Positions 1 to 8,778 of a DNA stretch of 64,000 nt are shown here, one piece after another (position 1 is the first letter of the stretch; every line of letters begins with the position of its first letter). The translations under genes were made by a program, and so were the position numbers. Source of the stretch: Streptomyces cyaneogriseus subsp. noncyanogenus (GTDB taxonomy: Bacteria > Actinomycetota > Actinomycetes > Streptomycetales > Streptomycetaceae); assembly GCF_000931445.1 (NCBI RefSeq), contig NZ_CP010849.1, positions 2,542,001 to 2,606,000 of the forward strand, written 5' to 3'. The notes beneath the pieces are model-generated. The model saw nothing but the letters and a program-made list of their open reading frames with translations, did no database searches and was not told the DNA's origin.

Positions 1-1
1 C

Positions 2-781
2 GGCATGCTGGTCTTCCGCGGTCTGACGGAGATCTTCCTGGAGGGCCAGACCCTCGGCCCGTTCCCGGAGGGGCTCCAGAAGGTGGCCAACGGCTTCCTG
101 CCCGAAGTCGGCCCCGAGACGAACTACCACAATCTGACACTGCTGCTGGGCCTCGCCCTCATCGCCTTCGTCGTCTTCCAGGAGGTGCGCGACCGCAGGC
201 GGCAGCAGGAGTTCGCCCTGGACGTCCTGCCGGCCAGGCTGTTCGCGCTGAAGCTGGTCGCGCTGGTCGCCGCGGTCCTCGTCGTCACGCTGCTGCTCGC
301 CAGCTACAAGGGCGCCCCGATCGTGCTGCTGATCCTCGGCGTGCTGCTGGTCGGCTTCGGCTACGTCATGCGCAACGCGATCATCGGCCGCCACATCTAC
401 GCCATCGGCGGCAACCTGCCGGCGGCCAAGCTGTCGGGCGTGAAGGACAAGAAGGTCACCTTCCTGGTCTTCCTGAACATGGGCATGCTCGCGGCCCTGG
501 CGGGCCTGGTCTTCGCCGCCCGCTTCAACGCGGCCTCGCCCAAGGCCGGCCTCAACTTCGAGCTGGAGGCGATCGCGGCCTCGTTCATCGGCGGGGCGTC
601 GATGAGCGGCGGCGTCGGCACGGTCCTCGGCGCGATCATCGGCGGCCTGGTCCTGGGCGTGCTGAACAACGGTATGAACCTCGTCGGCATCGGCACCGAC
701 TGGCAGCAGGTCATCAAGGGCCTGGTGCTGCTGGCGGCGGTCGGGTTCGACGTGTGGAACAAGCGCAGGGTCGGTTCGTAA
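2..781 (+). CDS. Monosaccharide ABC transporter permease, XylH/MmsB type (5' end outside window)
   Basis: This is the C-terminal 259 or so residues of a multi-pass inner-membrane permease that imports a monosaccharide such as xylose, arabinose or galactose. Hydrophobic segments alternate with short loops, and the segment from YAIGGN through SGGVGTVLGA to the final LVLLAAVGFDVWNKR matches the BPD_transp_2 (ribose/xylose) permease family. The reading frame is open at the left edge, so the true start lies upstream of the window. A strong hairpin follows the stop, so this is probably the last gene of its operon. The aldose 1-epimerase downstream fits a role in pentose or galactose uptake. The sugar cannot be decided from the fragment; XylH, MmsB and GguB are all close relatives. 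Confidence 0.85.
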   Translation, partial: GMLVFRGLTEIFLEGQTLGPFPEGLQKVANGFLPEVGPETNYHNLTLLLGLALIAFVVFQEVRDRRRQQEFALDVLPARLFALKLVALVAAVLVVTLLLASYKGAPIVLLILGVLLVGFGYVMRNAIIGRHIYAIGGNLPAAKLSGVKDKKVTFLVFLNMGMLAALAGLVFAARFNAASPKAGLNFELEAIAASFIGGASMSGGVGTVLGAIIGGLVLGVLNNGMNLVGIGTDWQQVIKGLVLLAAVGFDVWNKRRVGS

Positions 782-788
782 GCCATCC

Positions 789-812
789 GGGCCCCGCCGG
801 CCGGCGGGGCCC
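789..812 (+). terminator. Terminator after the permease gene
   Basis: An 11-bp perfect GC-rich stem (GGGCCCCGCCG with its complement) with a two-base loop sits 8 nt after the permease stop and is followed by TTCCTTTC. It separates the permease from the aldose 1-epimerase. Confidence 0.7.
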
Positions 813-833
813 TTCCTTTCGCAGGAGCCGCAC

Positions 834-1982
834 ATGGAACTGAGCAGACGCACGGTCATCGCGGGCGCCGCCGCGGCGGGCCTCGCCGCCGCCACCACGG
901 CCGGCCCCGCACACGCCACGGGAGGCAGGAAGCCGGTGAAGGAACTCTTCGGGAAGCTCGCCGACGGGACGAAGGTCCACCGCTGGTCGCTGGAGAACGG
1001 CGGCACGCGGATGAAGGTCCTCTCCTACGGCGGCGTCGTGCAGTCCCTGGAGATCCCCGACCGGCGCGGCCGGTACGCGAACGTCTCCGCGGGCTTCGAC
1101 GACCTCGACGACTACGTGGCCCGCAGCCCGCACTTCGGCGCCCTGATCGGCCGGTACGGCAACCGCATCGCCAAGGGCCGCTTCACCCTGGACGGCACGA
1201 CGTACCAGCTCTCCGTCAACGACGGCGAGAACTCCCTGCACGGCGGCGCCCTCGGCTTCGACTACCGGGTGTGGGACGTCGAGCCGTTCACCGAGGGCTC
1301 CGACGTCGGCCTCCGCCTGCGCTACACCAGCGCCGACGGCGAGATGGGCTACCCGGGCACGCTGAAGGCGAAGGTCACCTACACCCTCACCCGCTTCGGC
1401 GACTGGCGCATCGACTACGAGGCCACCACCGACAAGGCCACCGTCGTCAACCTCACCAGCCACGTCTACTGGAACCTGGCCGGCGAGGGCAGCGGCACCA
1501 TCGAGGACCACGAGCTGTCGATCGCCGCCTCCCGCTTCACGCCCACCGACGCGGGCCTGATCCCCACCGGCGAGCTGGCCAAGGTCGCGGGCACCCCGTT
1601 CGACTTCCGCCGGGCCAAGCCGATCGGCCGGGACATCCGCGCCGGGCACCCGCAGCTCGTCCTGGCCAAGGGCTTCGACCACAACTGGGTGCTGGACAAG
1701 GGCGTCACCGCCCGCCCGGAGCACATCGCCACCCTGCGCGACCCGTCCTCCGGCCGCACCCTGCGGATCGCCACCGACCAGCCGGGCCTGCAGTTCTACT
1801 CCGGCAACTTCCTCGACGGCACCCTGACCGGCCCCGGCGGCTCCGTCTACCGGCAGGGCGACGCCCTGTGCCTGGAGACCCAGCACTTCCCGGACTCCCC
1901 GAACCAGCCGTCGTTCCCCTCGACCGTGCTGCGCCCGGGGCAGACGTACCGGTCGACGACGGTGCACACGTTCGGCGCCTGA
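834..1982 (+). CDS. Secreted aldose 1-epimerase (galactose mutarotase)
   Basis: A 382-aa mutarotase interconverting the alpha and beta anomers of an aldose. The N-terminus MELSRRTVIAGAAAAGLAAA is a twin-arginine signal ending near AHA, so the enzyme probably acts outside the membrane. Family landmarks are GRYGNRI, an NDGENSLHGG segment (catalytic His region), SHVYWNLAG, and the late LCLETQHFPDSPNQPSFPS segment containing the catalytic Glu. The ATG is preceded by GCAGGAG at a normal distance. It stands alone between two terminators and faces the GH43 genes convergently. It may prepare extracellular arabinose or galactose released by neighbouring hydrolases for import. Confidence 0.9.
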   Translation: MELSRRTVIAGAAAAGLAAATTAGPAHATGGRKPVKELFGKLADGTKVHRWSLENGGTRMKVLSYGGVVQSLEIPDRRGRYANVSAGFDDLDDYVARSPHFGALIGRYGNRIAKGRFTLDGTTYQLSVNDGENSLHGGALGFDYRVWDVEPFTEGSDVGLRLRYTSADGEMGYPGTLKAKVTYTLTRFGDWRIDYEATTDKATVVNLTSHVYWNLAGEGSGTIEDHELSIAASRFTPTDAGLIPTGELAKVAGTPFDFRRAKPIGRDIRAGHPQLVLAKGFDHNWVLDKGVTARPEHIATLRDPSSGRTLRIATDQPGLQFYSGNFLDGTLTGPGGSVYRQGDALCLETQHFPDSPNQPSFPSTVLRPGQTYRSTTVHTFGA

Positions 1983-2003
1983 GCCCGGACCGCACCGAGC
2001 CGG

Positions 2004-2043
2004 ACGGCCCGGCCCGCGCCCCGGAGGGCGTGGACCGGGCCGT
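2004..2043. terminator. Bidirectional terminator between convergent genes
   Basis: A 9-bp inverted repeat (ACGGCCCGG / CCGGGCCGT) encloses a second small GC hairpin. It lies between the convergent stops of the epimerase and the GH43-lectin gene. Confidence 0.5.
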
Positions 2044-2057
2044 TCGCGCGCGGCGGC

Positions 2058-3491
2058 TCACCCGGGGGTCAGCCGCCACTGCTGGCAGGCGTTGTTCAGC
2101 CACGACCACTGCCGTACGTCGGCGGAGTCGGCGGTGGAGCAGTCGGCGACGTCGGCCACCTTGCCGGTGGCCTGGTTGACGATGCGGACGTACCCGCCGC
2201 CGGTGGCCAGGAACCGGAACCGCTGGCAGGTGTTGTCCAGCCAGGACCACTGGCGCAGGTCGGCACCGTCGGCGGCCGAGCAGTCGGCGGTGTCCAGGAC
2301 CTTGCCGGTGGCCACGTTGACCAGCCGGTGGGTGTCGTCGCCCAGGTCCTCCAGGCGCCACCGCTGGTTGGCGCCGCCGTTGCAGGTGTACTGGCGCACG
2401 TCGGCGCCGTCGGCGGACGAGCCGCCGGTGACGTCGAGGCACTTGCCGCTGTTGCGGTTGACGACCGTGTACGCCGTCGGGGTGGCGGCGGGCTCGCCCG
2501 ACGGCCCGGCCAGGGCCGCCCCCAGCCGCACGGGGGTGCCGAAGTCCGGCGTGCCGTCGGCGTTCCAGGTGAACTTCTGCGCCCGGGTGGTCCGCCCGTT
2601 GTCGCAGCCGTCCGAGGCGGCGTCGTTGGCGTGGTAGACGATCCAGCTCTCGGTGCCGTCGGGTGAGGTGAAGAAGCCGTTGTGGCCCGGCCCGTACACC
2701 CCGCCCGCGTCGCTGCGCTGGAAGACGGGCGTGGATCTCTTGGTCCAGGAGGAGGCGGAGGTCGGGGTGGAACCGGTCAGTTCCAGCCGGCCCAGCTTGT
2801 AGTCGGGCGTCCAGCAGCCGCTCGCCGAGTAGACGAGGAAGGTCCTGCCCCCGCGCTGGAGGATCTCCGGGCCCTCGTTGACCGGGGCGCCGGAGCGTTC
2901 CCAGTCGTACGTCGGCGTGGAGATCGTGGAGAAGGAGGAGCTCACCGTGTACGGGTTCGACATGCGCGCGGCGACGATGTTCTGCGTCCCGTTGTGCACG
3001 CTGCCGAAGAGGTAGAGCTGCCCGCCGACGGTGGCCACGGTCGGGTCCAGCATCCAGGCCGGGTTGAGCTGCCCCCGGTAGGTGTACGGCCCCAGGGGAT
3101 CGGACCCGGCGCTCTCCAGGACGTGGCTGCGCTGTGTCGGGTTGTAGTCGGCCACGTTCTGCCCGGCGACGTAGTACAGGTACCAGCGGCCGCCCAGGAA
3201 GTGCAGTTCGGGGGCCCAGATGTTGCAGCAGCGCGAGGCGGCGTCGCCCTGCCACACCTGCACGCCGGGCGCGGTGGCGAGTCCGGCGAGGGTGGGCGCC
3301 TTGCGGATGGTGATGACATCGGTCCAGCTCGTCGTCACGAGGTAGTAGCTGCCGTCGTGGTGGGTGATCCAGGGGTCGGCGCCCTTGTGGGCCTTGACGG
3401 GGTTGCTGAAGGAGGCCGCGGTCGCCGAGGGCTGCCCCAGCGACAGCGCGAGCAGCAGCGCGGCCAGCAGGGTCAGTAGGCGACGGGCCAT
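2058..3491 (-). CDS. Secreted GH43 arabinofuranosidase with ricin-type lectin domain
   Basis: A 477-aa secreted enzyme likely releasing L-arabinose from arabinan or arabinoxylan. The start is the ATG followed by ARRLLTLLAALLLALS, a classical signal peptide. Residues of about 30-320 form a five-bladed GH43 domain beginning KGADPWITHHDGSYYL, which contains the N-terminal catalytic Asp, with CCNIWAPELHF and an acidic NEGPEILQ segment. The last 130 or so residues are a beta-trefoil ricin-B/CBM13 module with three QxW-like repeats (NQRWRL, CQRFRF, CQQWRL). The start overlaps the end of the upstream GH43 gene by 19 bp, so the two are translationally coupled. Exo-alpha-1,5-arabinofuranosidase is the likeliest specificity, by family resemblance only. 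Confidence 0.85.
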   Translation of the reverse strand: MARRLLTLLAALLLALSLGQPSATAASFSNPVKAHKGADPWITHHDGSYYLVTTSWTDVITIRKAPTLAGLATAPGVQVWQGDAASRCCNIWAPELHFLGGRWYLYYVAGQNVADYNPTQRSHVLESAGSDPLGPYTYRGQLNPAWMLDPTVATVGGQLYLFGSVHNGTQNIVAARMSNPYTVSSSFSTISTPTYDWERSGAPVNEGPEILQRGGRTFLVYSASGCWTPDYKLGRLELTGSTPTSASSWTKRSTPVFQRSDAGGVYGPGHNGFFTSPDGTESWIVYHANDAASDGCDNGRTTRAQKFTWNADGTPDFGTPVRLGAALAGPSGEPAATPTAYTVVNRNSGKCLDVTGGSSADGADVRQYTCNGGANQRWRLEDLGDDTHRLVNVATGKVLDTADCSAADGADLRQWSWLDNTCQRFRFLATGGGYVRIVNQATGKVADVADCSTADSADVRQWSWLNNACQQWRLTPG

Positions 3492-4468
3492 CCGCTGCTC
3501 CAGTTCAGGAGGTTGATGCCGAGCTTGGGCGTGCCGTTGTCGTTGCCGTCGTAGTAGTGGTAGACGATCAGGTCCCCGTCGGCGTCTTTCATGATCGACT
3601 GTCCGCCGGGGCCGATGACGCTCCCGTGCGACTCCAGGACGGGCGTGCCCCCGTTGTTCATCATCGACACGCCGTTCTTGTCGTAGTACGGGCCGGTGAC
3701 CTTCGTGGCCCGGCCCACCTTGACCTTGTACGTCGAGCTGGTCCCGTTGCAGCAGGTGTCGTACGAGGCGAACAGGTAGTAGTACCCGTTGCGCTTGACG
3801 ATGAAGGGGGCCTCGACCGCCTTGGTGCCGGTCGGGCGGGAGGCGAGCGAGTACCGCGTGGTGTCGGAGGCGAGCTGCTTCCCGGTGGAGGGGTCGATGC
3901 GGATCATCTTGATCCCGGTCCACCAGCTCCCGAAGGAGAGCCACCACTTCCCGTCGTCGTCGACGAAGAGGTTGGGGTCGATGGCGTTGTAGTCGCTGGA
4001 GGAGCTGGAGGTGTAGACGGTGCCGTAGTCGGTCCAGCTCCCCGGCTGCCCCGTGGACGAACCGGCCAGCCCGATGGCCGAGGTGTTCGAGCCGAAGGAC
4101 GAGACGGAGTAGTACATCAGGTACTTGCCGCCGTGGTACGAGATGTCGGGCGCCCATGCCTCCGGGACGGTGGAGTAGCGCGACCACCAGCTCGGCCGGG
4201 AGGAGAAGGCGTCGGCCCCGGCGGAGAAGGCGGTGCGGTCGGACGAGGTCTTGTTGGCGATGCCGCCGCCGGTGGCGTAGAGCAGGTACTGCCCCGAGGT
4301 GGTGCGGATCATCGTCGGGTCGTGCGTGACCACGGACCCGGTGACCCGGCCGGGGTTCGGATACGCGGAGGCCGTGCTCGGCAGCAGCGCGAGCACGGCG
4401 GCGGCGGGGAGGGCGAGGAGAGCGGTTCTCTTGCGGCTGACGAAGCTCTTGCGGCTCTTGCGGCTCAC
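3473..4468 (-). CDS. Secreted GH43 arabinanase (arabinan endo-1,5-alpha-L-arabinosidase type)
   Basis: A 331-aa secreted GH43 enzyme. The GTG start at 4468 was chosen because AGGAG lies 7 nt upstream; a more distal in-frame GTG at 4498 would overlap the operator palindrome. The signal peptide runs to STASA. The three GH43 acids are visible: HDPTMIR (Asp about residue 50), NAIDPNLF, and VEAPFIVK. The segment YYLFASYDTCCNG with paired Cys is shared with a second GH43 paralogue at 15206-16174. It is first in a two-gene operon with the GH43-lectin gene. A TTGACG-N17-TACGTT promoter and a palindrome match those of the sugar ABC operon, which implies common regulation by arabino-oligosaccharides. 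Confidence 0.88.
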   Translation of the reverse strand: MSRKSRKSFVSRKRTALLALPAAAVLALLPSTASAYPNPGRVTGSVVTHDPTMIRTTSGQYLLYATGGGIANKTSSDRTAFSAGADAFSSRPSWWSRYSTVPEAWAPDISYHGGKYLMYYSVSSFGSNTSAIGLAGSSTGQPGSWTDYGTVYTSSSSSDYNAIDPNLFVDDDGKWWLSFGSWWTGIKMIRIDPSTGKQLASDTTRYSLASRPTGTKAVEAPFIVKRNGYYYLFASYDTCCNGTSSTYKVKVGRATKVTGPYYDKNGVSMMNNGGTPVLESHGSVIGPGGQSIMKDADGDLIVYHYYDGNDNGTPKLGINLLNWSSGWPVAY

Positions 4469-4480
4469 GGGGAGTCTCCT

Positions 4481-4496
4481 GTTCGCGATTTCGAAC
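4481..4496. promoter_or_regulatory. Palindromic operator, site 1 of 3
   Basis: GTTCGCGATTTCGAAC deviates from a perfect GTTCGANATNTCGAAC palindrome at one base. It lies immediately upstream of the GH43 ribosome binding site, about +16 to +31 from the inferred transcription start. The same motif in the same position occurs at 19428 and 27615. Confidence 0.7.
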
Positions 4497-4511
4497 ACTG
4501 ATCGCTACTTC

Positions 4512-4548
4512 GGACCGAGAACGTAGAAGCCAACCCCTTGCGCGTCAA
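4512..4548 (-). promoter_or_regulatory. Promoter of the GH43 operon
   Basis: Reading the minus strand, TTGACG (4543-4548) and TACGTT (4520-4525) are separated by 17 nt, a good vegetative-type promoter. The inferred start near 4512 places the operator palindrome just downstream. Confidence 0.6.
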
Positions 4549-4636
4549 TGGCCCGCGCAGCATCGGTGACCGGCGGCCGGCGACCGCCCTTCCCCGCCCG
4601 CACCTCCCCCGGACTCAACCGGCGACCGCCCGGCCC

Positions 4637-5065
4637 CTACGCCTGGACGGCCCGCCCCCGCCCGGCCGCCCGCAGCAACGCGGCCGTCCCGGTGTGGCCG
4701 CCCCTGGTGGCCCACTCCAGCGGGGTGTGCCCGGTGCCGTGGTCCTCCCGCAGGTCCGGATCGGCACCCCCCTCCAGGAGGGCGCGGACGGCGTCGGTGT
4801 GGCCCCAGCAGGCGGCCCCGCACAGCGGCGTGCCCTCCAAGCCGTGGCCGCTCTCGGTGTCGGGGGCGGCACCGGCCCCGAGCAGCAGGCGGACGATGTC
4901 GGCGGCGCCGTGGACCGAGGCCGCGTAGAGGGGCGTCGTACCGCCGGCGCCGGGTGTGTCCGGGTCGGCCCCGGCGCGCAGCAGGCCGCGTACGGCGGCA
5001 GTGTCGCCGAACGTCGCCGCCCCGACGAGCCGGGCCGTCAGTTTCTTCCGCCGCCGTCTGTTCAC
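4637..5065 (-). CDS. Small ankyrin-repeat protein
   Basis: A 142-aa cytoplasmic protein with about four ankyrin repeats. Recognisable units are GGTTPLYAASVHGAADIVRLLL, then GTPLCGAACWGHTDAVRALLE and HTPLEWATRGGHTGTAALLRAA, each with the TPL and G-H helix-turn-helix signature. A basic stretch (NRRRRKK) opens the protein. There is no signal peptide. The GTG start overlaps the stop of the upstream lipoprotein gene by 4 bp, so the two form an operon. Ankyrin proteins bind other proteins; the partner is unknown. No enzymatic domain is visible. Confidence 0.8.
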   Translation of the reverse strand: MNRRRRKKLTARLVGAATFGDTAAVRGLLRAGADPDTPGAGGTTPLYAASVHGAADIVRLLLGAGAAPDTESGHGLEGTPLCGAACWGHTDAVRALLEGGADPDLREDHGTGHTPLEWATRGGHTGTAALLRAAGRGRAVQA

Positions 5066-5817
5066 ACCCGGCCGCCTCCGTTGTCGCGTTCCCGCACGAT
5101 GTCGCTCACCCGTGCGTCCTCCGTCTCCGGGGCCCCGAACACCTCGACGGTCACCCCGCCGCTGGTTCCGGTGACCTCCAGCACCAGGCGACTGCCGATG
5201 AAGCGCAGGTCGAGCCGCACCCGGGGAGCGCCCGCCCGGTCCGGCATCCGGTGGATCCGCGACACCGGGTAGTCCAGGCCCGTCAGCTTCTCACGGATCT
5301 CCCGGTGGCCGGCCGGCTCCGCGCCGCCGAACGCCTCGCCGACGCGCCGCGCGTGTGCCTCGCCGGCGCACTTCTCGGCGTCCGTCAGCGGCACTTCCCC
5401 GACCGGCCCGGTCCGGGTGGGGGCCGGGGACGACTCCGGTGGCGCGGGGACGTCCAGGGGCACCGGTACGCCGCCCTCCGCCTCCGGGACACCCGGCGGG
5501 GTGCCGCCCGGCCCGTACCGCGGTGCGGCCCCGCCCTCCCAGCCCGGCAGCTCCTCGGGCGCGGGGACGTCACCGCTGCCCTCACCGCCAGGGGCGTCCG
5601 GGTCGCAACTCCGTACGACGCGGCCCAGCAGTTCGAGGAACCGCACCTCCGGATCGCCGGTGCCGGCTGCGGCACCGAGCGGCTCCGCCGCCGGGGCGGC
5701 GCTCGTCGCGGGGGCCCGGCCGGTGGCGGCCCGCTCGGTGCCGCAGCCGGACAGGGACAGGACGAGGCAGCCGAACGCGGCCACCACGACGGGCCTCAGG
5801 AGCGATGTCGGTCTCAT
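5062..5817 (-). CDS. Putative lipoprotein of unknown function
   Basis: A 251-aa protein. The ATG at 5817 begins RPTSLLRPVVVAAFGCLVLSLSGCG, a signal peptide with an LSGC lipobox, so it is probably anchored on the outer face of the membrane. The middle third is a Pro/Gly/Ala-rich low-complexity linker. The C-terminal 100 or so residues look folded, with alternating charged and hydrophobic residues (VRLDLRFIGSRLVLEVTG). I do not recognise a family. It is followed with 4-bp overlap by the ankyrin gene, which suggests a membrane-surface and cytoplasm pair expressed together, though they would lie on opposite sides of the membrane. Confidence 0.65.
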   Translation of the reverse strand: MRPTSLLRPVVVAAFGCLVLSLSGCGTERAATGRAPATSAAPAAEPLGAAAGTGDPEVRFLELLGRVVRSCDPDAPGGEGSGDVPAPEELPGWEGGAAPRYGPGGTPPGVPEAEGGVPVPLDVPAPPESSPAPTRTGPVGEVPLTDAEKCAGEAHARRVGEAFGGAEPAGHREIREKLTGLDYPVSRIHRMPDRAGAPRVRLDLRFIGSRLVLEVTGTSGGVTVEVFGAPETEDARVSDIVRERDNGGGRV

Positions 5818-6012
5818 GTGCGCAGCCTCCCGGCCACCGCCCGGCGCGCACATGAGTACGCGTACTCACCCCCGCGGAGGTCAACGTGCCTGGTCCGCAC
5901 GGTCTTTCGACCGCACCTCGTGTGACCCGGGCGCCGTCCGCTGTGGACAATGGCCCCGCACGAGATCGACGCCGGCGCGGACCGCGGCGGACAGGCAGGA
6001 GGAGGCGCTCCC

Positions 6013-8751
6013 TTGGCGCTCAGCAGACGTATCTTCGGCGGCCTCGCCGGCACCGCCGTCCTCGGCCTGGCGCTCGGCGGCAGCAGCGGGGCCGCGCCCC
6101 GCTCCGGCGGCGGCTTCCCCACCGTGCCCACCGGCGAGCCGCCCGCCCCGCCGGCCGCGGACGCGGCGCGGCACGAGGTCCGGCTGGACGGGCGCTCGCT
6201 GCTGGTCGACGGCCGGCGCCTGGCGCTGTGGCCCGGCGAGATGCACTACTTCCGGCTGCCGAGTCCGTCGCTGTGGCGGGACGTGCTGGAGAAGATGCGC
6301 GCCTACGGCTACAACGCGGTGAGCGTCCCCGTCCCGTGGAACGTGCACTCCCCCGCGCCCGGCCGCCACGACTTCACCGGCGTGCGCGATCTGGACCTGC
6401 TCCTGCGCACGGCCGCCGAGTGCCACCTGTACGTGATCCTGCGGCCCGGCCCGTACCTGGGCGCGGACCTGGACGCGGGCGGCCTGCCGGGCTGGCTGAC
6501 GGCGGCCGGGGGCCGGGCGCGGACCACCGACCCGGCCTATCTGCGGCACGCCGACGCGTGGCTGGACCGCGTCCACGCCATCGCCGTCCGGCACCTGTAC
6601 ACCTCCGGCGGCGGCACGGTCCTGCTCTACCAGGTGGAGGACGCCTCCGGCACCGCCGACGCCGGCGCCTACACGGCCCACCTGCGCGCCAAGGCCCGCG
6701 CCGACGGCATCGACGTCCCCCTCGTGAGCGGGTACGCCGGGGAGCCGGCCGCGCACGGCGCCGCCGGGGTGCGGCGGCTCGGCCTGGCCCGCCTCGCCGA
6801 GGGCGCCGCGCTGCCCGTCCCCCTGCTGGCGTTCGGCGGCACCTCCTGGGGCTGGCTGGCCGCGCCGGGCGCCCCCGCCTCGTACGACCGCGGGGCGGCC
6901 CTGGACGCGGGGCGGCAGCCGGGCGAGGAGCTGGCCCCCACCCACCAGATCGGCCATCTGCTGCGCCACGTACCGGACTTCGCCCGGCTGGAGCCGGCGG
7001 CGCGGGTACGCGCGGCCGACGAGCGGCTGGCCGTCTCCCACCTGGCCAACCCCGACACCGGCACCCACGTGTACGTGGTGCGCAACGACTCGGGCGCCGA
7101 CGTCTCCGCGCTGCTGCCGGGCACCGGGATCGACGCGCCCGTCACCGTCCCGGCCCGCGACGCCCGGCTGCTGGTCACGGGCCTGTCGCTGGGCGGGCGG
7201 CGGAAGCTGGCGTACTCCACCGCGCAGCCGATGGTGTTCCTGTCCACCGGACGGGCGGACATCGCCGTGTTCACCGGCGCCCGCGGCCACATGGCGCACG
7301 TCGTACTGGACTGTCCGGACGATCTGAGGCCGTACCGGCTGGACGACGAGACCGCGTGGGCGTACGACCGCGGCCGGCTCCATGTGACGGCGCCGCTCGG
7401 CGACGGCGCGCCGACCCGGGTGCGGATCGACGGCGACGGCTCCGGCCGGCCCCTGCTGCTGCTCTTCGCCGACGACGCCGCCTCGCTGCGGCTGTGGCCG
7501 TGCCGGACCCCGTCCGGCCCGCTCCTCGTGCACGGCCCGGCCCTGGTGCGGTCGGCCTCCGTGGACGGCGCCGCGGTCCGCCTCACCGGCGACATGACCG
7601 AGGAGAACGGGCTCCAGGTGTGGGGGCCGCGCGGCGTCACGGAGGTGAGCTGGAACGGCACCGCGCTGCCCGTCCGGACCGGCCGCTCCGGCGGTCTGAC
7701 GGCCCGGCGGCCGCTGCCCGGCGCGCCGCAGGTGGTGCTGCCCGCGCTGGGCGGCTGGCGGCGCAGGACGGAGAACCCGGAGTCCGCCCCCGGCTTCGAC
7801 GACTCGGACTGGACGGCGGCGACGCGGACCACGTCGTCCAGCACGACGCCCGTGCCCGACGCCCAGCCCGTCCTCTTCGCCGACGACTACGGCTACCACT
7901 ACGGCGACGTCTGGTACCGCGGCCGGCTGACCGGCGCGGCCGGCCTGACGTCGGTCTCCCTCGCCTACCGCACCGGCTCCGGCGGGCTGCTGATGGCCTG
8001 GCTGGACGGGGAGCCGCTCGGCACCCACCGGATGCCGCCGCCGGAGGAGAACCCGGCGGGCAAGGACACCTGGGCGGCGACGGCCCGCTTCCGCCTGCCG
8101 GCCGCCCTGCGCGGGCGGCTGCGGGACCGGGGGCGCGCCGCCCCCGTCCTGTCCGTCCTGGTCCGGCGGACCGCGCACGCCCAGGACGCCGCCGCGCGGG
8201 ACACGCACAAGGCGGCACGCGGCCTGACGGGCGCCTTCTTCCAGGGGGCGTCGCCGGAGGTGCGGTGGCGGCTGCGCGGCGCGAACGCCCCCGACCCGGT
8301 GCGCGGCCCGTTCAACAACGGCGGCCTGTACGGCGAACGGCACGGCTGGCACCTGCCGGGCCACGACGACGGCGGCTGGGAGGAGACCGCGTTCCCGCGC
8401 GGCGACCGGCGCCAGGGCGTGTGCTGGTACCGCACGACGTTCCGGCTGTCCGTCCCCCGCGACGTCGACGCCTCGGTCGGGCTGGTCCTCGACGACGACC
8501 CCGGCCGCGCCTACCGCGTCCAGATCTTCCTCAACGGCTGGAACATGGGCGAGTACGTCAACGACGCCGGGCCGCGGCAGCCCGTCCCGCTGCCGGGCGG
8601 CATCCTGCGCACCCGGGGCGCCAACACCCTCGCGCTGGCCGTCCTCGCCGACGGGACCACGCCGTGCGGGCCGGGCGAGGTGCGGCTGACGCTGCTGGGC
8701 GCGGCGGCGGGCGGGGTGCCGGTGACGCCGGTGGACTCCCCCGGCCGGTGA
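6013..8751 (+). CDS. GH35 beta-galactosidase-like protein, apparently catalytically degenerate
   Basis: A 912-aa exported protein. I chose the TTG start at 6013: a GGAGGAGG element sits just upstream and the twin-arginine signal LSRRIFGGLAG then begins immediately; an ATG at 5950 is possible. The GH35 barrel is recognisable at WPGEMHYFRLP, VPWNVHSP, ILRPGPYLGADLDAGGLPGWL and FGGTSWGW..SYDRGAALD, followed by beta-sandwich domains as in family members. The usual acid/base segment QxENEYG reads QVEDASG (E209-D210-A211), so the proton-donor Glu is replaced, and the region that should carry the nucleophile between residues of about 220 and 270 is shortened with no TEFxxGW motif. It may bind galactosides without cleaving them, or act on something else. 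Confidence 0.75.
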   Translation: MALSRRIFGGLAGTAVLGLALGGSSGAAPRSGGGFPTVPTGEPPAPPAADAARHEVRLDGRSLLVDGRRLALWPGEMHYFRLPSPSLWRDVLEKMRAYGYNAVSVPVPWNVHSPAPGRHDFTGVRDLDLLLRTAAECHLYVILRPGPYLGADLDAGGLPGWLTAAGGRARTTDPAYLRHADAWLDRVHAIAVRHLYTSGGGTVLLYQVEDASGTADAGAYTAHLRAKARADGIDVPLVSGYAGEPAAHGAAGVRRLGLARLAEGAALPVPLLAFGGTSWGWLAAPGAPASYDRGAALDAGRQPGEELAPTHQIGHLLRHVPDFARLEPAARVRAADERLAVSHLANPDTGTHVYVVRNDSGADVSALLPGTGIDAPVTVPARDARLLVTGLSLGGRRKLAYSTAQPMVFLSTGRADIAVFTGARGHMAHVVLDCPDDLRPYRLDDETAWAYDRGRLHVTAPLGDGAPTRVRIDGDGSGRPLLLLFADDAASLRLWPCRTPSGPLLVHGPALVRSASVDGAAVRLTGDMTEENGLQVWGPRGVTEVSWNGTALPVRTGRSGGLTARRPLPGAPQVVLPALGGWRRRTENPESAPGFDDSDWTAATRTTSSSTTPVPDAQPVLFADDYGYHYGDVWYRGRLTGAAGLTSVSLAYRTGSGGLLMAWLDGEPLGTHRMPPPEENPAGKDTWAATARFRLPAALRGRLRDRGRAAPVLSVLVRRTAHAQDAAARDTHKAARGLTGAFFQGASPEVRWRLRGANAPDPVRGPFNNGGLYGERHGWHLPGHDDGGWEETAFPRGDRRQGVCWYRTTFRLSVPRDVDASVGLVLDDDPGRAYRVQIFLNGWNMGEYVNDAGPRQPVPLPGGILRTRGANTLALAVLADGTTPCGPGEVRLTLLGAAAGGVPVTPVDSPGR

Positions 8752-8754
8752 GGC

Positions 8755-8773
8755 CCGGGGTGGCGCGCCCCGG
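8755..8773. terminator. Possible terminator between convergent genes
   Basis: A CCGGGG / CCCCGG stem with a 7-nt loop fills most of the 27-bp gap between the GH35-like gene and the convergent MocR gene. Confidence 0.35.
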
Positions 8774-8778
8774 CGGTT

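Noticed and set aside
714..1967. Long open frames opposite the epimerase gene and many others
   Set aside because: High-GC genes leave long open frames on the other strand and in other frames; these lack ribosome sites and give low-complexity Arg/Ala/Gly-rich proteins.
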